Assembly (NCBI GenBank): GCA_031213475.1
Contig: JARUPZ010000037.1
Span: 744,001-808,000 of the forward strand
Length of the DNA stretch: 64,000 nucleotides
Source: Nereocystis luetkeana
Taxonomy: Eukaryota > Sar > Phaeophyceae > Laminariales > Laminariaceae
Reading direction: 5' to 3'
Of this stretch, positions 43,316-54,737 are shown in pieces (the first letter of the stretch is position 1; each line of letters opens with the position of its first letter). The position numbers were made by a program, and so were the translations under genes. Under the pieces are notes generated by a model, which searched no databases, had not been told where the DNA came from, and saw only the letters and a program-made list of their open reading frames with translations.

Positions 43316-46300
43316 CTACAACATGCACGATTTGACGCCTAGTTCAAGGTCTTCCTTCGACAACAAACGGCCGATGAAAACGATCTTGCACCGTCGATCC
43401 TCTCCCTCCCGCCAGCCGCTGCCACCCACCCCCGCCGGAGCTACCTCGAACAAATCCGCCACCCCCTGCACGACGAAGCGTTCATCCCTACCCTCCACGC
43501 TAACAACCCCCTTGACGCGATACACTTCCGTCCCTCCCTCAGGCGGGTCCCACAGCAACCCTCCGAGCCATCGCTCCAATCGCTGTAGCTCCAGCGACCC
43601 CGGCAGATCCACCGCACACGTTGTCACCAAAGCATCATGCACTGAGCAAGCCGTTCCGCCCGGCCCTTCAGTCGACGCCTCAGCACACTTCGCGCAATCT
43701 TCCCCGTTAGCATGGTCGTGTGCACCCTCGGTGTGCCCCCCTCCAGCCGCAGTCGCCCCCTCTCCCATATCCTCTCCCTTATCTCGCGAGACCGTTGCAT
43801 ACTCGACCTCAACCCCGGGGTTATCTGGCGCGTCTCCTCCACCTTCTTGAGGCGCATTTTCCGGGGTGGAAACCCGTTCTGATGCGAGATGAGGTTCGAT
43901 TGATAGCGCTAGGGCCGACGAGAAGCTTCTCGTATCGAGGACCCAATCAAGGTCGACGGTGGAGCGCTTGGTGCAGCGAACCTCTGCTATGGCGTTGACT
44001 GCTCGAACTTTTGATACAACGTCATCGATAGTGTCTTGCGACACAAGGTCGGTCTGGAACAGAAGACCATGCGAGCGCCGAGTGCACGAGGGGAGGGAGG
44101 GGAGGAGAAGCGGGAGGGGAGGGGGGGGGAGAGAGAGAGAGGGACGAAGAGCGCGGAATGAATTTGACAGACAGACAGGAAGATGCCTGTCGTACAACGC
44201 TACTGTCGAGTGGATGGAGCTGTAGGCACCAAACATGTCTTTATCGACGCGCAGAAGTAATTCGTGTCGATTTGTATCACGTAGGGTGCATATGCGCGAC
44301 GTATCATATGCGAACCTTGTTGATGACCACGCGGTCAGCGTATGCGATTTGCATGGCAGCTTCGTTCCGAAGCCCCTTTCCTTGTTGTCCCACTGCTGCG
44401 TCTTCTCCAGCCTTGCCTTCCCTCTCTGGAACGCGCTGTAGCTGGCGTTGAATGTTCTTGGCGTCTACCAAGGTTACGATGGCGTCAAGACGTAGAACGC
44501 TTTCCAAGGCATCGTCGAGCCAAAAAACGCTCGCGACAGGGCCCTGGTCCAAAGGTGACGATAGCAACAAAACACATATAAGAACAAAACAAGGACAAAA
44601 ACAACAACAGCTACAGCTACAGTTACAGCTACAGCTACAGCTACAGCTACAGCTACAGCTACAGCTACAGCTACAGCTACAGCTACAGCCGAAAGGGGGT
44701 GCATGGAACGGCGCGGGGCTCAGGGTGGTGACTGCTGATCCTTCCCAAGCACACTTGCGTCCAAAGAAGCATACAGTACGGCTACACTTGCGCATACGTG
44801 CTGTGTCAACGGCGGCGCGAGCGTTCTGCCCGTGTGTGTGTCTGATAGTGTGGTGAACCTTCTTGTATGTATGTACCGGTATGTATTATCCACGCCTTCC
44901 GGAGTGCGATTTCTATCGTTCAAGGGTCCTCACACAGCATCAGGTACGTGGCGGTACTTGAGTACGCATTCAGTCCCAACGTTTAGCATCAAGGCCGCCA
45001 ACCGAAGCAAACACCAGCAGTGAGCAGTGAGCGGACGCGACCGATGAGATTGCCGTTCTTTTCGTCGGGAAAAACACGTCGTAGACGGGTACGAACGGTA
45101 GTCTACTTACACTTCGCCTGTGGCGTTCTTGAAGTAACGACATGAAGATTCTACTGCGATTGCATTAGCCATTGCTATTGATGTACAGTAGGTCCTTTCG
45201 CGTACCACGGAAAGTACGCTACCTCGGGCCAAATCATTCTGGCATTCTCTACGCATATCTCCCACCCACGCAGACCGCAGACAGCAGCCGTGCCTTGGGA
45301 AAGGAAAACATATTTTTGCACACCAGTACACGATACCAGGTTCCATTTGCCATGGTACCTGGCAAGTGTACACTACTAAAAGCTTGGCATGTACAAGGAA
45401 AGGGAGACACAAGGAAGACACTCGTAATACAACACCCACAGGGTTGGCGAGGCCGGTGGTCTCGATGATGATGTAATCGAACTTGTTCCGTCGCTCGAGC
45501 AACGTCTCTAGCGTGGTCACGAGGTCGTCCTTGACGGTGCAGCAGATGCAGCCGTTCTTCAGCTCGAACAGATTGTCGGCCAGCATTGATCCATCAGCGC
45601 CATCCTGGCAGTACAGGGAACACATCAAAGCTTGAGCTCTTGCGCTGGAACTATAAATGACCACGTTAGCCTGATAACTACTGTACTTGCTACAGTGCGT
45701 ACAAGTACGTCTACGACACACATTCGGGCAGGCGCTCTGGTCTGCAATCTCTACCTTTCTGTGTGCTGAAGTTGACACTTTGGAGATCCCGTCATCTATT
45801 TATACCCGTGGGTATCACTTATCATCATGCCACCCCTATTATGCTATTATGCTATTGGTAGTATGCCTATTATGATGATATAATGATACCACTGTGGGCG
45901 AGAAAGGAGTTGCGTTCAGCAGAAGCACTTTTGGGATAGCCGTGAGAGCAGGCCGAGTCGTGGCGTCGTCAGCAGGAGTAGCGCGGGGTGTCAAAAGGTT
46001 AAATTTTGTGTATTACTTCACCCGACCCTTCCGCATTTGTATGTACCGTAGTACTATCATACTGCTGTAAAGAGGTCTCAGGGGGGACCTACTACTCGAG
46101 CACTCTATGCTATGGCTGTGTCATGTGGTGATAATAACTACAGCAGCCTACCGGTACGTGCATTACCAGGTACATACGTACCAGTATCAAGTACCAGGTC
46201 CGTGGTAGCTTTCAAACCAAATCTCGGTTGGAGGTCGAGGTGTCTCGGTCGAGAACAGATGCCGTCAACCATGATAACACTGGCTTACCTTTGCAATAAG

Positions 46301-46732
46301 TGCCTCGATGTCCATGCTGTCTCCCACCTCGTTCTCTATCACAGCGATGCGCCGACCGTGATCCTGCGTAAGAATATAATTCAGCAGGGTGGTCTTCCCT
46401 GCCCCCAAAAAGCCAGTCACGATCGTGACGGGCACAGCTCCGACGCCTTGTTTCCTTGCGCTTGGAGACGAAGCTTCTCTGGCTGTATCCGCAGCATCAA
46501 CAGCATCCGTTGACTTTGATGGTGCATCTCGTGAGCTCAGCGTTTCCAACAGGTCCTGTGCCGGCACAAGGTCGGGAGGGAAATCATCATCGCTTTCCAT
46601 GAGTGTCCTTGATTTCGGTGCAGGGTCTGCGTGTCCTCTGGTGTGCACCTGCTGACTAGCTCCCCTGTTGTTGTGAGCTGTGAGCAGTGCCGGGAGTTCC
46701 ATTCGTGAAGACAGCGTGTTTGGATAGGGCAT
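43316..46732 (-). CDS. G3E-family GTPase, ZNG1/CBWD-type zinc metallochaperone, four exons
   Basis: Exons in transcript order: 46732-46289, 45604-45440, 44543-44316, 44053-43316; all introns are phase 0, giving 524 residues. Motifs are Walker [23 protein letters not shown], the metal-binding GCICCTV, the switch [14 protein letters not shown], and the base-specificity box NKTDLV made by the last splice. The C-terminal domain ends [16 protein letters not shown]. Family members use GTP hydrolysis to hand zinc to client enzymes; ZNG1 serves methionine aminopeptidase through an N-terminal CPELVP motif. Here FPPDLVPAQ sits at the equivalent place, without the cysteine. An insert of about 60 residues in the C-terminal domain includes [17 protein letters not shown], a likely extra metal site. 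ATGs at 46702 and 46600 are alternative starts; the latter gives MESDDDFPP, closer in length to the family. Confidence 0.95.
44607..44690. repeat. Hexamer microsatellite (CTACAG)n
   Basis: About 13 units of ctacag (gctgta on the coding strand) lie in the second-to-last-exon side of an intron of the ZNG1-like gene, roughly 60 bases from its acceptor at 44544-44546. One unit has a T for C. Confidence 0.95.
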
Positions 46733-46819
46733 GTGATTTTTGTACAATGACGCTGCGAACGCCGATCGCACCCGATGTCATTGCGCATCCATTCCCCCTG
46801 CACCACCCTCGAAGCTACC
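46733..46819. promoter_or_regulatory. Compact bidirectional promoter interval
   Basis: The longest ZNG1-like reading starts at 46732 on the minus strand and the plastid-protein gene at 46820 on the plus strand, leaving 87 bases. No TATA-like box or other element was recognised. If the shorter ZNG1 start at 46600 is used, the interval grows to about 220 bases. Both 5' leaders must lie within or overlap this stretch, so the two genes probably share regulatory DNA. Confidence 0.6.
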
Positions 46820-49800
46820 ATGCCGTCAATGAAGACCTTCGCCCTCTCCTTCCTCGCATCCGTGCTGGCGATCCATGCGGCATCTGCATTCGTCGCCAAC
46901 CCGGCCAGCGTGCCCCGTGTTTCCTCGAAAAACATCAACAACAGGGTGACTCTCGCGGCGTTCCGGAAATCGTCGTACAAGCTGTAAGTTGCGATTGCTC
47001 TTGCCCTGTAGCGTTATCCTGGTCCTGTTTTGTTGTGTATGCAGCAGAGTGTCTATGACCTCGGCTCTGCCAGAGGGAAGTGGGGTCTATCTTGGTTGCG
47101 TTTAGATGAACCTTTGATCTAGTCAATAGAAGATAATCTCCATGTTCTGTCAGCGATGAGCAAACGATACAGCAGGGCATCAATCAGAGTATTATTCAGT
47201 TGAGATCGTAGGCACGAAATACAGCAGCAGCAGCGGGCAGCACGTGGGCAAGTGCCTACCGTATCGTACAACAACCCTCTCAGGCTCTCTCGGCTATACT
47301 GTGCTATACTGTACCGTACGCGTCTACCCGACACTGTTATTCAAAGCGCCAAAGCTATCGGTCACAGTCTGTGCCCATCTGAGATAGGCGTGTGCCTCAA
47401 ACCAAGTTTTTCCGCTTCTTGCCTGCCGATCTTCCCGGATGTAAAATAAGGCATTGCCTTGGAGTACCGTACGCAAAAACGTCGAGTCATGGTCTTCAAA
47501 TCCAAGTGCCTGACAAGAAATCAAAACTATTCATAATAATAACTGGTGTCGAGTCTTTTGCAGAAACAAATGCCTGCTACAGCAGCAGTATCATACGAGT
47601 ATACGCTGGTACCTGGTAATCTTATACCAGGTACCAGGTATTCCTTCCTGTAGTTTTCTGCACTCACTTGTCAGCTTGCAGCACGAAGTCAAGCGCAAGT
47701 GGCACACCATGCGAGCACCGCTGATTCTGTCTAACCACTATACACCGTGTGTGTACGTACGTATGTACGTTTAGTTGCCACGGGGACAACGAGGGCAGAC
47801 GTGCGTGCTTTTGCCTGCGCTTGGTAAGTAGTTAAATATCTTGAACATGTTACTTGTACGAGATATATCACGAGACAAGAGTGCATACTCGAACGGACTT
47901 TTCTTGCGTAAAAAAATCACTAGCGGAAAGCGCGAGAGTGTGAGTTATCAACGTTCGATGAAAATTGACGAGCAGTGGGGATGCTGAACCCTATGCGAGA
48001 AAAATGAAGGCACGTACCGGGGGGGAGAAGGGACGACATCTGTGACCACGGCTTGTCCAGAAGATGGCTGAGGGTAAAACCTCCTACAAGCTGGAAAGGG
48101 AAAGTGATAATAAAAATCGCAAAAAAAAAGAGCTTCGTACGTCATGGAACAGCATCGTACGCGTCGTAGCTCTTGGGGCGTTTCGGGGTACCACTATGTA
48201 CCTACATACTTATATGTCGGTCAGGAATCGAGCTGTGTCGCTCCTGCCATCTCCAGACCGTGCACTGCCTTTCTCAGAAGAGGTACGAGCACCGTACCTG
48301 GTACGGTACTTGTATGATTCGAATACAGGGTAGCGTGCTAACCAGGCCTAATAAATCAAAAGGGGCGCTAACGGCGTTGAAATGTTCGAAGTGGCAACCA
48401 TCAGCTCACCTGCCCCAAAACGAAGCATACTTCCCAAGGTTGTGTTCCGTAAGGTACATACAAACCTTATCATACCCGGGGTTCTTGCCCCGGTATTACC
48501 CCACAAAGAAGTCCTGTAAGTTCTGCTCGGCGTTTCTACCCGTACCCGGAACTTCTGTGAGTCCTCAATGACCTTCATACCCGTACCCGAAACTTCTGGA
48601 AGTTCTGCACGCCCGTGCCACAATGGTACGGGTACAACATCCCATGCCCGTGCCCGGCCTTTGTAGGGTACATACCCGGAAAATAGGATAAACACCGGGG
48701 AATATACATGGTACCCGACACTTTGTAAATGCTGGGATGTGGATACGGGTGCGGGTACAACATCCATATACCCGCACGGAACTTCTGTGAGTTTTGTGAG
48801 ACTTCCATACAAAACTCGGAAGTTTTTTAAGCTCTTTCGTAAGACTTCCTTACCCGTACCCAGAACTTCTGAAAGTTCTGTAACGCTTCCATACCCGGAA
48901 TCCACAAACCCTACAAAACGTTACCTTGCATATTTATATTTACCCACTTCCCAAGCATTCCAACCCTTCGAGGAGAAACAAACAGCAAAGAAATCGAATG
49001 GCGATTAGAGCATCGACGTCACGACTACATATCGCCTACTCGAAGATATCCGGTCGTCTGGACTACATAAATGTATGCGCCCAGCATGAGAGCACTCACA
49101 CTGCTTCCAGCAAGCGCTCACACCATAATACCTAGTATACACTACTGTACCTGACATATTGATCCTCTCAGGCAGTGCTTGTTTTACACTTTTACCGTAC
49201 ACGTTTAGACTTGGCCATTCAACCGCGTAACTCATTTGTGTGGTCGCTCTACTCTGTAGCTGGCTGTGCCTGGGTCCCAAAACGTGTAGGCAACAGACCA
49301 GGGCTGTCAATCGGGGCAGATTCATCAGATTCAATCGAGATCGAAATAGAAAGCTAGCAGAACGTTTTATTCCACCGGTTAAATTAGCATTAAGTATTCG
49401 TCCCCTCGCCTGTCTGGAGAGCCCTCTTGGCTTGCCTTGCTTGCTTCGCTCGCTCAATTTTTATGCATCAAGCGAGCCGATCTACCGAAAACATTTGATT
49501 GATTGGTTATGTCGAAATATTAGTTATATCCAATTGCGTTTTCGCTCCGACTCGAAATTCTAAAAATAGGTTAGCACAGATCGCTGATCTCCCAGATTGT
49601 TAAAGGTCCTCCGCTGATCGAAGCTTCGCCGCCTAGAACACCCCCCGCCACCGGGTGTAAAGGTAATTTGGTATTACAGAAATACACGTATTTATAACTA
49701 TTTGCTGAATACCTGGTGACACGCTGCTGCTGTTGCAACTGTTGTGTCTGTTTTATCTTGCTACACTCCGGTTTGGCTCTGCTGTTTATCTTGCTACACT

Positions 49801-52271
49801 CCGGTTTGGCTCTGCTGTTCAGCGGCTTCGATATATAATCGCTGTCTGCAGCACATGCCTAAAAGGTAGCCCCAACTGTGAGCGTCGTTGTGCAGCCATT
49901 GTCATACACGTACTTCACACCAGTACCCTGTTGCGTGCCAACAGTAGTATGCAATACCTCGGACTAGTAGTACTTTAAGTCTTACTCGAGCTTATTCTTT
50001 TTTGGCTGCGGGTCGCCGATCCCAGATTGCAAGCTTCATGTGCGGGCACTTGAGGTCGAGTGTCACGCGCGTTTGGCTACCCTGTGGGTGTGTGGCGAAT
50101 CATTAATCACAGTAATAATTACATCATTCACAATAATCGTGTTAGTGACAACAATCGCCATCGTCACCATCGAGAAAATATCGCAATCAACGAGCTCTAC
50201 AGCAGAACCGCTAGGCTGCAGTATTTATTTGTTGGGCATGATACAGTAGGATCATAGCTGCCTAAGGCGAGGAGGGGTCATCAGCAGTTGCGGGTTCGGC
50301 TTGTTGTCGCGTGGTCTTCTGTGCGAAAACTAACGCTCGAAGAGTCACCCTATATCACATATCCTATGATAGTACGTAGCGTGAAAACACCCTCGATCGT
50401 AACTCGACATAAGAAAAGGCATTATCCAGAGTAATACCTGGTACTTCAGTAGTGCGCAAGCGGCACTCCCTTGATCTTATAATCTTCAACTATAACCCCC
50501 CCCTCCCGCCGATGGGCATTTTCAGGGCCTCGAAGAAGTCGCTCGGGTCGCTCCACATGGCCGAGGGAGACGCCATGGAAGCTGCGCAGGCGACAGCCAA
50601 AAAATTGAACGACCAGGCCGCTGCTCTCCGCGAAGGTATGCCACCCTTGGAAGTGATAAGCTTAATTGCATATTTCATTTCGTACGCAAGATTTCTCGAG
50701 ACGTTAGAGCTTTCGGCCGTTGGGTGAAGCGTGGAGCGAGTCGTGACGGGACGGGCGGGTCAGCGGTCGCAGTCTCTAAGAACCACGAAGCACATTGACA
50801 CATTGTGGTAATGTTGAAACTGCTGTGTGTAGGATGGATAGGTAACAGCTGGGGGTGATGCGGCTACTCATTGTATTCGCCTGAGCGAGGCTTTACTAGC
50901 TAGCATACCAGCCTACCGGTATTACTACTGTTCGGGTAGTGCTTAAAATGTACCGGTGGCAGCTTCCGCGTTGTGCCCTGCTTCTCAGCAAACGGTCGCT
51001 TTGCGTCGTCCTTGTCGACACCGCGATCGCAGCACGTCCGAGTGAGATTATTAAATGCATGCGCCACTCAACAGAATGTCGACTACAGCAATATAGTGTT
51101 TTTCAAAAGTCGAATGATTCGCCTCGCAAGCCATCAGGTTCTTGCCAGGCACACGGATCGACAATCGTGCGAAATATAGAGGACAAAATCCCGCCAGCGT
51201 TCGGTCCCTTGTTACGTAGCTCTAAATCTGGAGCTATATTTTTAGCCCCAGTTATGTAGGCACAGGCACGATCTCGTGGACGGAAGCGAACGGTATTCTT
51301 GACACTACACTCTTGTCTCTGATCCTTTTCGACTCGTCTCCGACATCGCGCCAACACACCACGCCAACACGTATATGATGCATTCGTGTCAGCGGCGGCC
51401 TCTAGCGAGGCAGATATCCGCCCTCCAGCCAAGGAGGTGGAAGTAGACGAGAGCGCGACCACCGCCGAAGCCGCACCCGAAGTCAGGCCCGAAGACCTGC
51501 CCCCGAAACAGAAGATTTCTGACGACATGAAGGCACGCCTGAGGAAAGAGCTTACTTCGCAAGGAGCAGACCCGAACAAGTCAGCGGGTAACCCCATCCT
51601 AATCGTGGCGGCCGTGATCGCTGTCCTCGTCGTTGTCGGTGGCCAAGGTGAGACTCGTCGCGGTTCAATACTGTGTTGTCGCTGTGTGTCGCTGTATACT
51701 CCGTATACTTTTAATGATGTCCTAGGATGTCCACGCGTTGAGGTTGTAAGCTGCGTATTTTAGGCGAAAGCTGACTATTAACAGTACACTTGGGAGGTCG
51801 GGCTGTAGTAGGCATTGATATTGTTAACGTCACTACCGGTATCTCGTACTACAGTTGTACATGTACTGGCGGCCCCATTGGCTTGTTCATAGTGGTCACC
51901 TGTGAGGTACGCATGACGCCGACGGTTTTATCTACTCCCCGGGGGCGCCAGTAGATGATTAAGTGATACCAGGTAAGGTTTTGCGAAGGGCGACACACCC
52001 GCAAAAATACGCAGGTGACGCCGAACCCGAAGTGCACACACACCTTGGTATGATTTTCAATGTTAGGAATGGTATAAATGGCAAGGGTCAGCGCTCGTCG
52101 CATTCAAGACCCATGGGGTCATGGGATAAAAGCCGCCCACCTCGCACAATTGCTCCCCCGAAGTATACAACTACGAGTATAATACTACAGTAACATAGTG
52201 CTGCTACTGCATACCTCGGTGCTTTGTTGGCGTTGTTTTTTGTGGACGTGTTGTCAGGTATCTTCTACTAA
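46820..52271 (+). CDS. Small plastid-targeted protein with one C-terminal membrane helix, four exons
   Basis: Exons are 46820-46983, 50526-50635, 51393-51647 and 52258-52271; phases 2, 1 and 1 all match, giving 180 residues (177 from the second ATG at 46829). The N-terminus MKTFALSFLASVLAIHAASAF is a signal peptide ending in ASAF, the ochrophyte bipartite plastid-targeting motif; a transit-peptide-like Ser/Lys/Arg-rich stretch follows. The middle has an alanine/glutamine-rich helix (EAAQATAKKLNDQAAALRE) and an acidic linker. Near the end, GNPILIVAAVIAVLVVVGG is a membrane segment, and the last exon adds only the final four-residue tail and stop. I do not recognise a named family. A thylakoid or envelope membrane protein is the likely role. 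An earlier in-frame ATG at 46775 is less likely, because it would place the signal peptide internally. Confidence 0.87.
47995..48140 (+). repeat. Dispersed repeat, copy 2 of 3
   Basis: It shares 'aaaaatgaaggcacgtaccg' and the following 'ggggagaag' with the copy near 12,347, then a purine-rich run ending in an A9 tract. It lies in the long first intron of the plastid-protein gene. Confidence 0.6.
48500..48905. repeat. Degenerate minisatellite around CCCGTACCCGGAACTTCTG
   Basis: The phrases 'acccgtacccg(g/a)aacttctg' and 'gagttctgtgagacttccata' recur about seven times with spacing of roughly 40-60 bases. It lies in the first intron of the plastid-protein gene. Open frames across it on the minus strand reflect the repeat. 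Confidence 0.75.
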
Positions 52272-54737
52272 TGTTCGTCGCGATCGTCGTGATGGCTCCC
52301 CCAGCCAAAGCAGTGACCTGCGAGAATTATGCTGGTGCCAACGGAGCCGGAAGTGGTATGGGTTTCGATGCTGGTGGAGGTGGAATCGCGCGGAATCTGT
52401 ACACAGTTGGAAAATTACTCTGAGCACATCTGAGCACAGCTCAGTGATGTGTCTGCCAATTCTAGCCGCTTGTGCCACCCAAGCCACAGAGGCAACGCAG
52501 ACTGCTATTAATAATACATCAGAGAGTACATGGGTTTGGTTGGCGTTTTTGGGCGCGTGCTTGAGACGGCAGGCTGGGCTTGGCTGTTGGTGACGGTGTT
52601 ATTTTTGATTGGCAGTTGCAGCCATGGACGACGCCGACGCCGTCCCGGTATTCTACGATGTCTTGTTTTGTTCTGGTGATGGCCGTCGCCTTGATGAGTA
52701 AACCACGTCTGCAGAACGTAGCGTACGAATCGAGGTCGAGTGTGTAGATGCAGGACAGTAGTAGTAGGTAGCACCAGGTGTGGTACATTCTTGCTTGTAG
52801 TCTGTAGTGGAGGCATTCCATGCCCGTTAGCAAGCCGCTATTGTGACGATGGACTTGACAAAACCTGCAGTAGTACCTACTTTATGGGCGTCGCTACGGT
52901 GTTTTGCGCTTCTGATCCTTTTGTCGGTCGGTCGGAATGATTCCATCTGTATTCCATGTGGATAATCGTAGCTGCTTCTCTTAACACTGCCGATCTCGCC
53001 TGGGATAGAAGCATACTCGTACGAAGCGAATTTTAAAATATGTTGTGAGATGTATGTAGAGCAACGTACTCTAGACGAAGACTGAGATTCAATTAATCGG
53101 TGAGACATAATTGCACGACGAGCGTGACAAGCCTGAGTAATCTACAATAGTGCGTAGAGAGTTGGTAAGAGTACGCCGCAAGTACAGGTAACAAATAACC
53201 AAATGGTGTGATTGTGTACTGGTGTATGCCATGACAATGAAGCTGGCCAAACACTACTTAACGAGTTTCCAGTGATGCGAGAGAGTGGTGGCACTGGATT
53301 CTTCGGCAGCATCATACATCGTACCAGGTACAGCGGTATTGTCAAAAACTGAGCGTTTTCTTGTCGGGCGGTTGTTTGAGAAAGCTGTGCCAATGGTGCT
53401 CGATCGATGCGACTGTCCTGAACACGAGTGCGTTTATTCGCTCGCGCCAGGTAGTGACATGTATAAGCGTATATGCAATTGAGAGGACAGTGTTATTTCT
53501 CAGTTCCAGCGGGCCATTTCTTTTTTTTTCTACGAGCCTAAATTATCATGTTTTCAATTTGGGTATTTTGCGGAGTTGCAATTTACAGGCGTTGCCAATA
53601 TACCAATACAATTGGCCATCACGGTTTCACGTATTGTTTTGTCGTTGTGTACCACAAGTAACATGTCATGGACTTGCCAAACCGGTCAGCCCACCACACC
53701 AATCAAAGAGAGACTGCTGATCCTATTATAGGCTCTAGAGCGGCATACCGGCGTACCGCGTTCATTTAAACCGATACATGCAAGACCCGTCACAATCAAC
53801 CACCAAACATGTAAACGGCATCACGTACAGTACGGAAACGATCCTGCCCCACCTGAAATCGCTTCACTTGCGCCCACACACGAAGGAAAAACCGGGATAA
53901 AAACGCCTCCACCAGGGCAGGACCGCCCGGTCAGAGCATGGACTATGGCTATAAACAATAAACAAATAAGAATGGTAAAGGAGACATGACCATGCCGCCA
54001 GGCCAGGTTACCAAACGGAACAAAAACAAAAGAGCGTCGCGCACTCGCAGCGTAAAAGCGGTGCCCCTATATGGTACTAGTGTACTATCCTGCCGCTATA
54101 CTGGTACTACTGTAGTGCTGTACCCAGAAAGGTGGCGCATCCCTCAAGAGTTCAGCCCATACCCATACACAACATCGTCAAAACAAGCGGCCACGCAGCA
54201 GCAGCAGCAGCAGCAGCAGCAGCTAGCTAGCTATAAGTTTCAAGCGATGACAAAGAAGGCAAGCGGGAGGCGGTCAGACCAAGCGGTCAGACCAAGCCAC
54301 GAAACCGAGGCTACAATGCACTCCTCTGCTGCAGTGTTCTGCACAAATCCACGGTTCGAACACCAGCACCGACGGCAGCAGCAGCAGCAGCAGCAGGAGC
54401 AGCAGCTTGACAGCAAGCACAACCGCAAGCACTGCCATCCTGAATTGCGCAGAGCTCTCGCGTGGGGTGAAAATCAAATGTACAACCAAGCCTTCTTAGG
54501 CCCACCCAGACTACAGTACGAGTTTAGTATCATCTATAGCTCTGGGGACACGTCTCTCGCTGGTGAAAAACACACACAGCATGAACTCCTAAGGCAAACG
54601 AGGAATATACTGGAAAAGTGGCCTATCGCCAGCCCTATGTAATCACCCCGTTCTCCTTTTAGCTGGGAGGTCGAAAAATAGACATACTCAGCATCATCAG
54701 CATGGAACTGTTGTGTCGCAGTTCAGCATGCGTCTGA
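52272..54737. other. Intergenic interval between convergent plastid-protein and HINT3-like genes
   Basis: It should contain both 3' untranslated regions. A 218-codon plus-strand frame at 53986-54642 runs through two CAG tracts (54195-54222 and about 54377-54396), giving polyglutamine. It has no recognisable domain and no obvious codon-level support, and it may be an accidental frame kept open by the CAG repeats. Nothing else was recognised. Confidence 0.4.

Noticed and set aside
53986-54642. A 218-residue polyglutamine protein
   Set aside because: The frame is open largely because of CAG tracts, has no domain, and sits where two convergent genes should have their 3' regions. It is kept only as a note in the intergenic entry.
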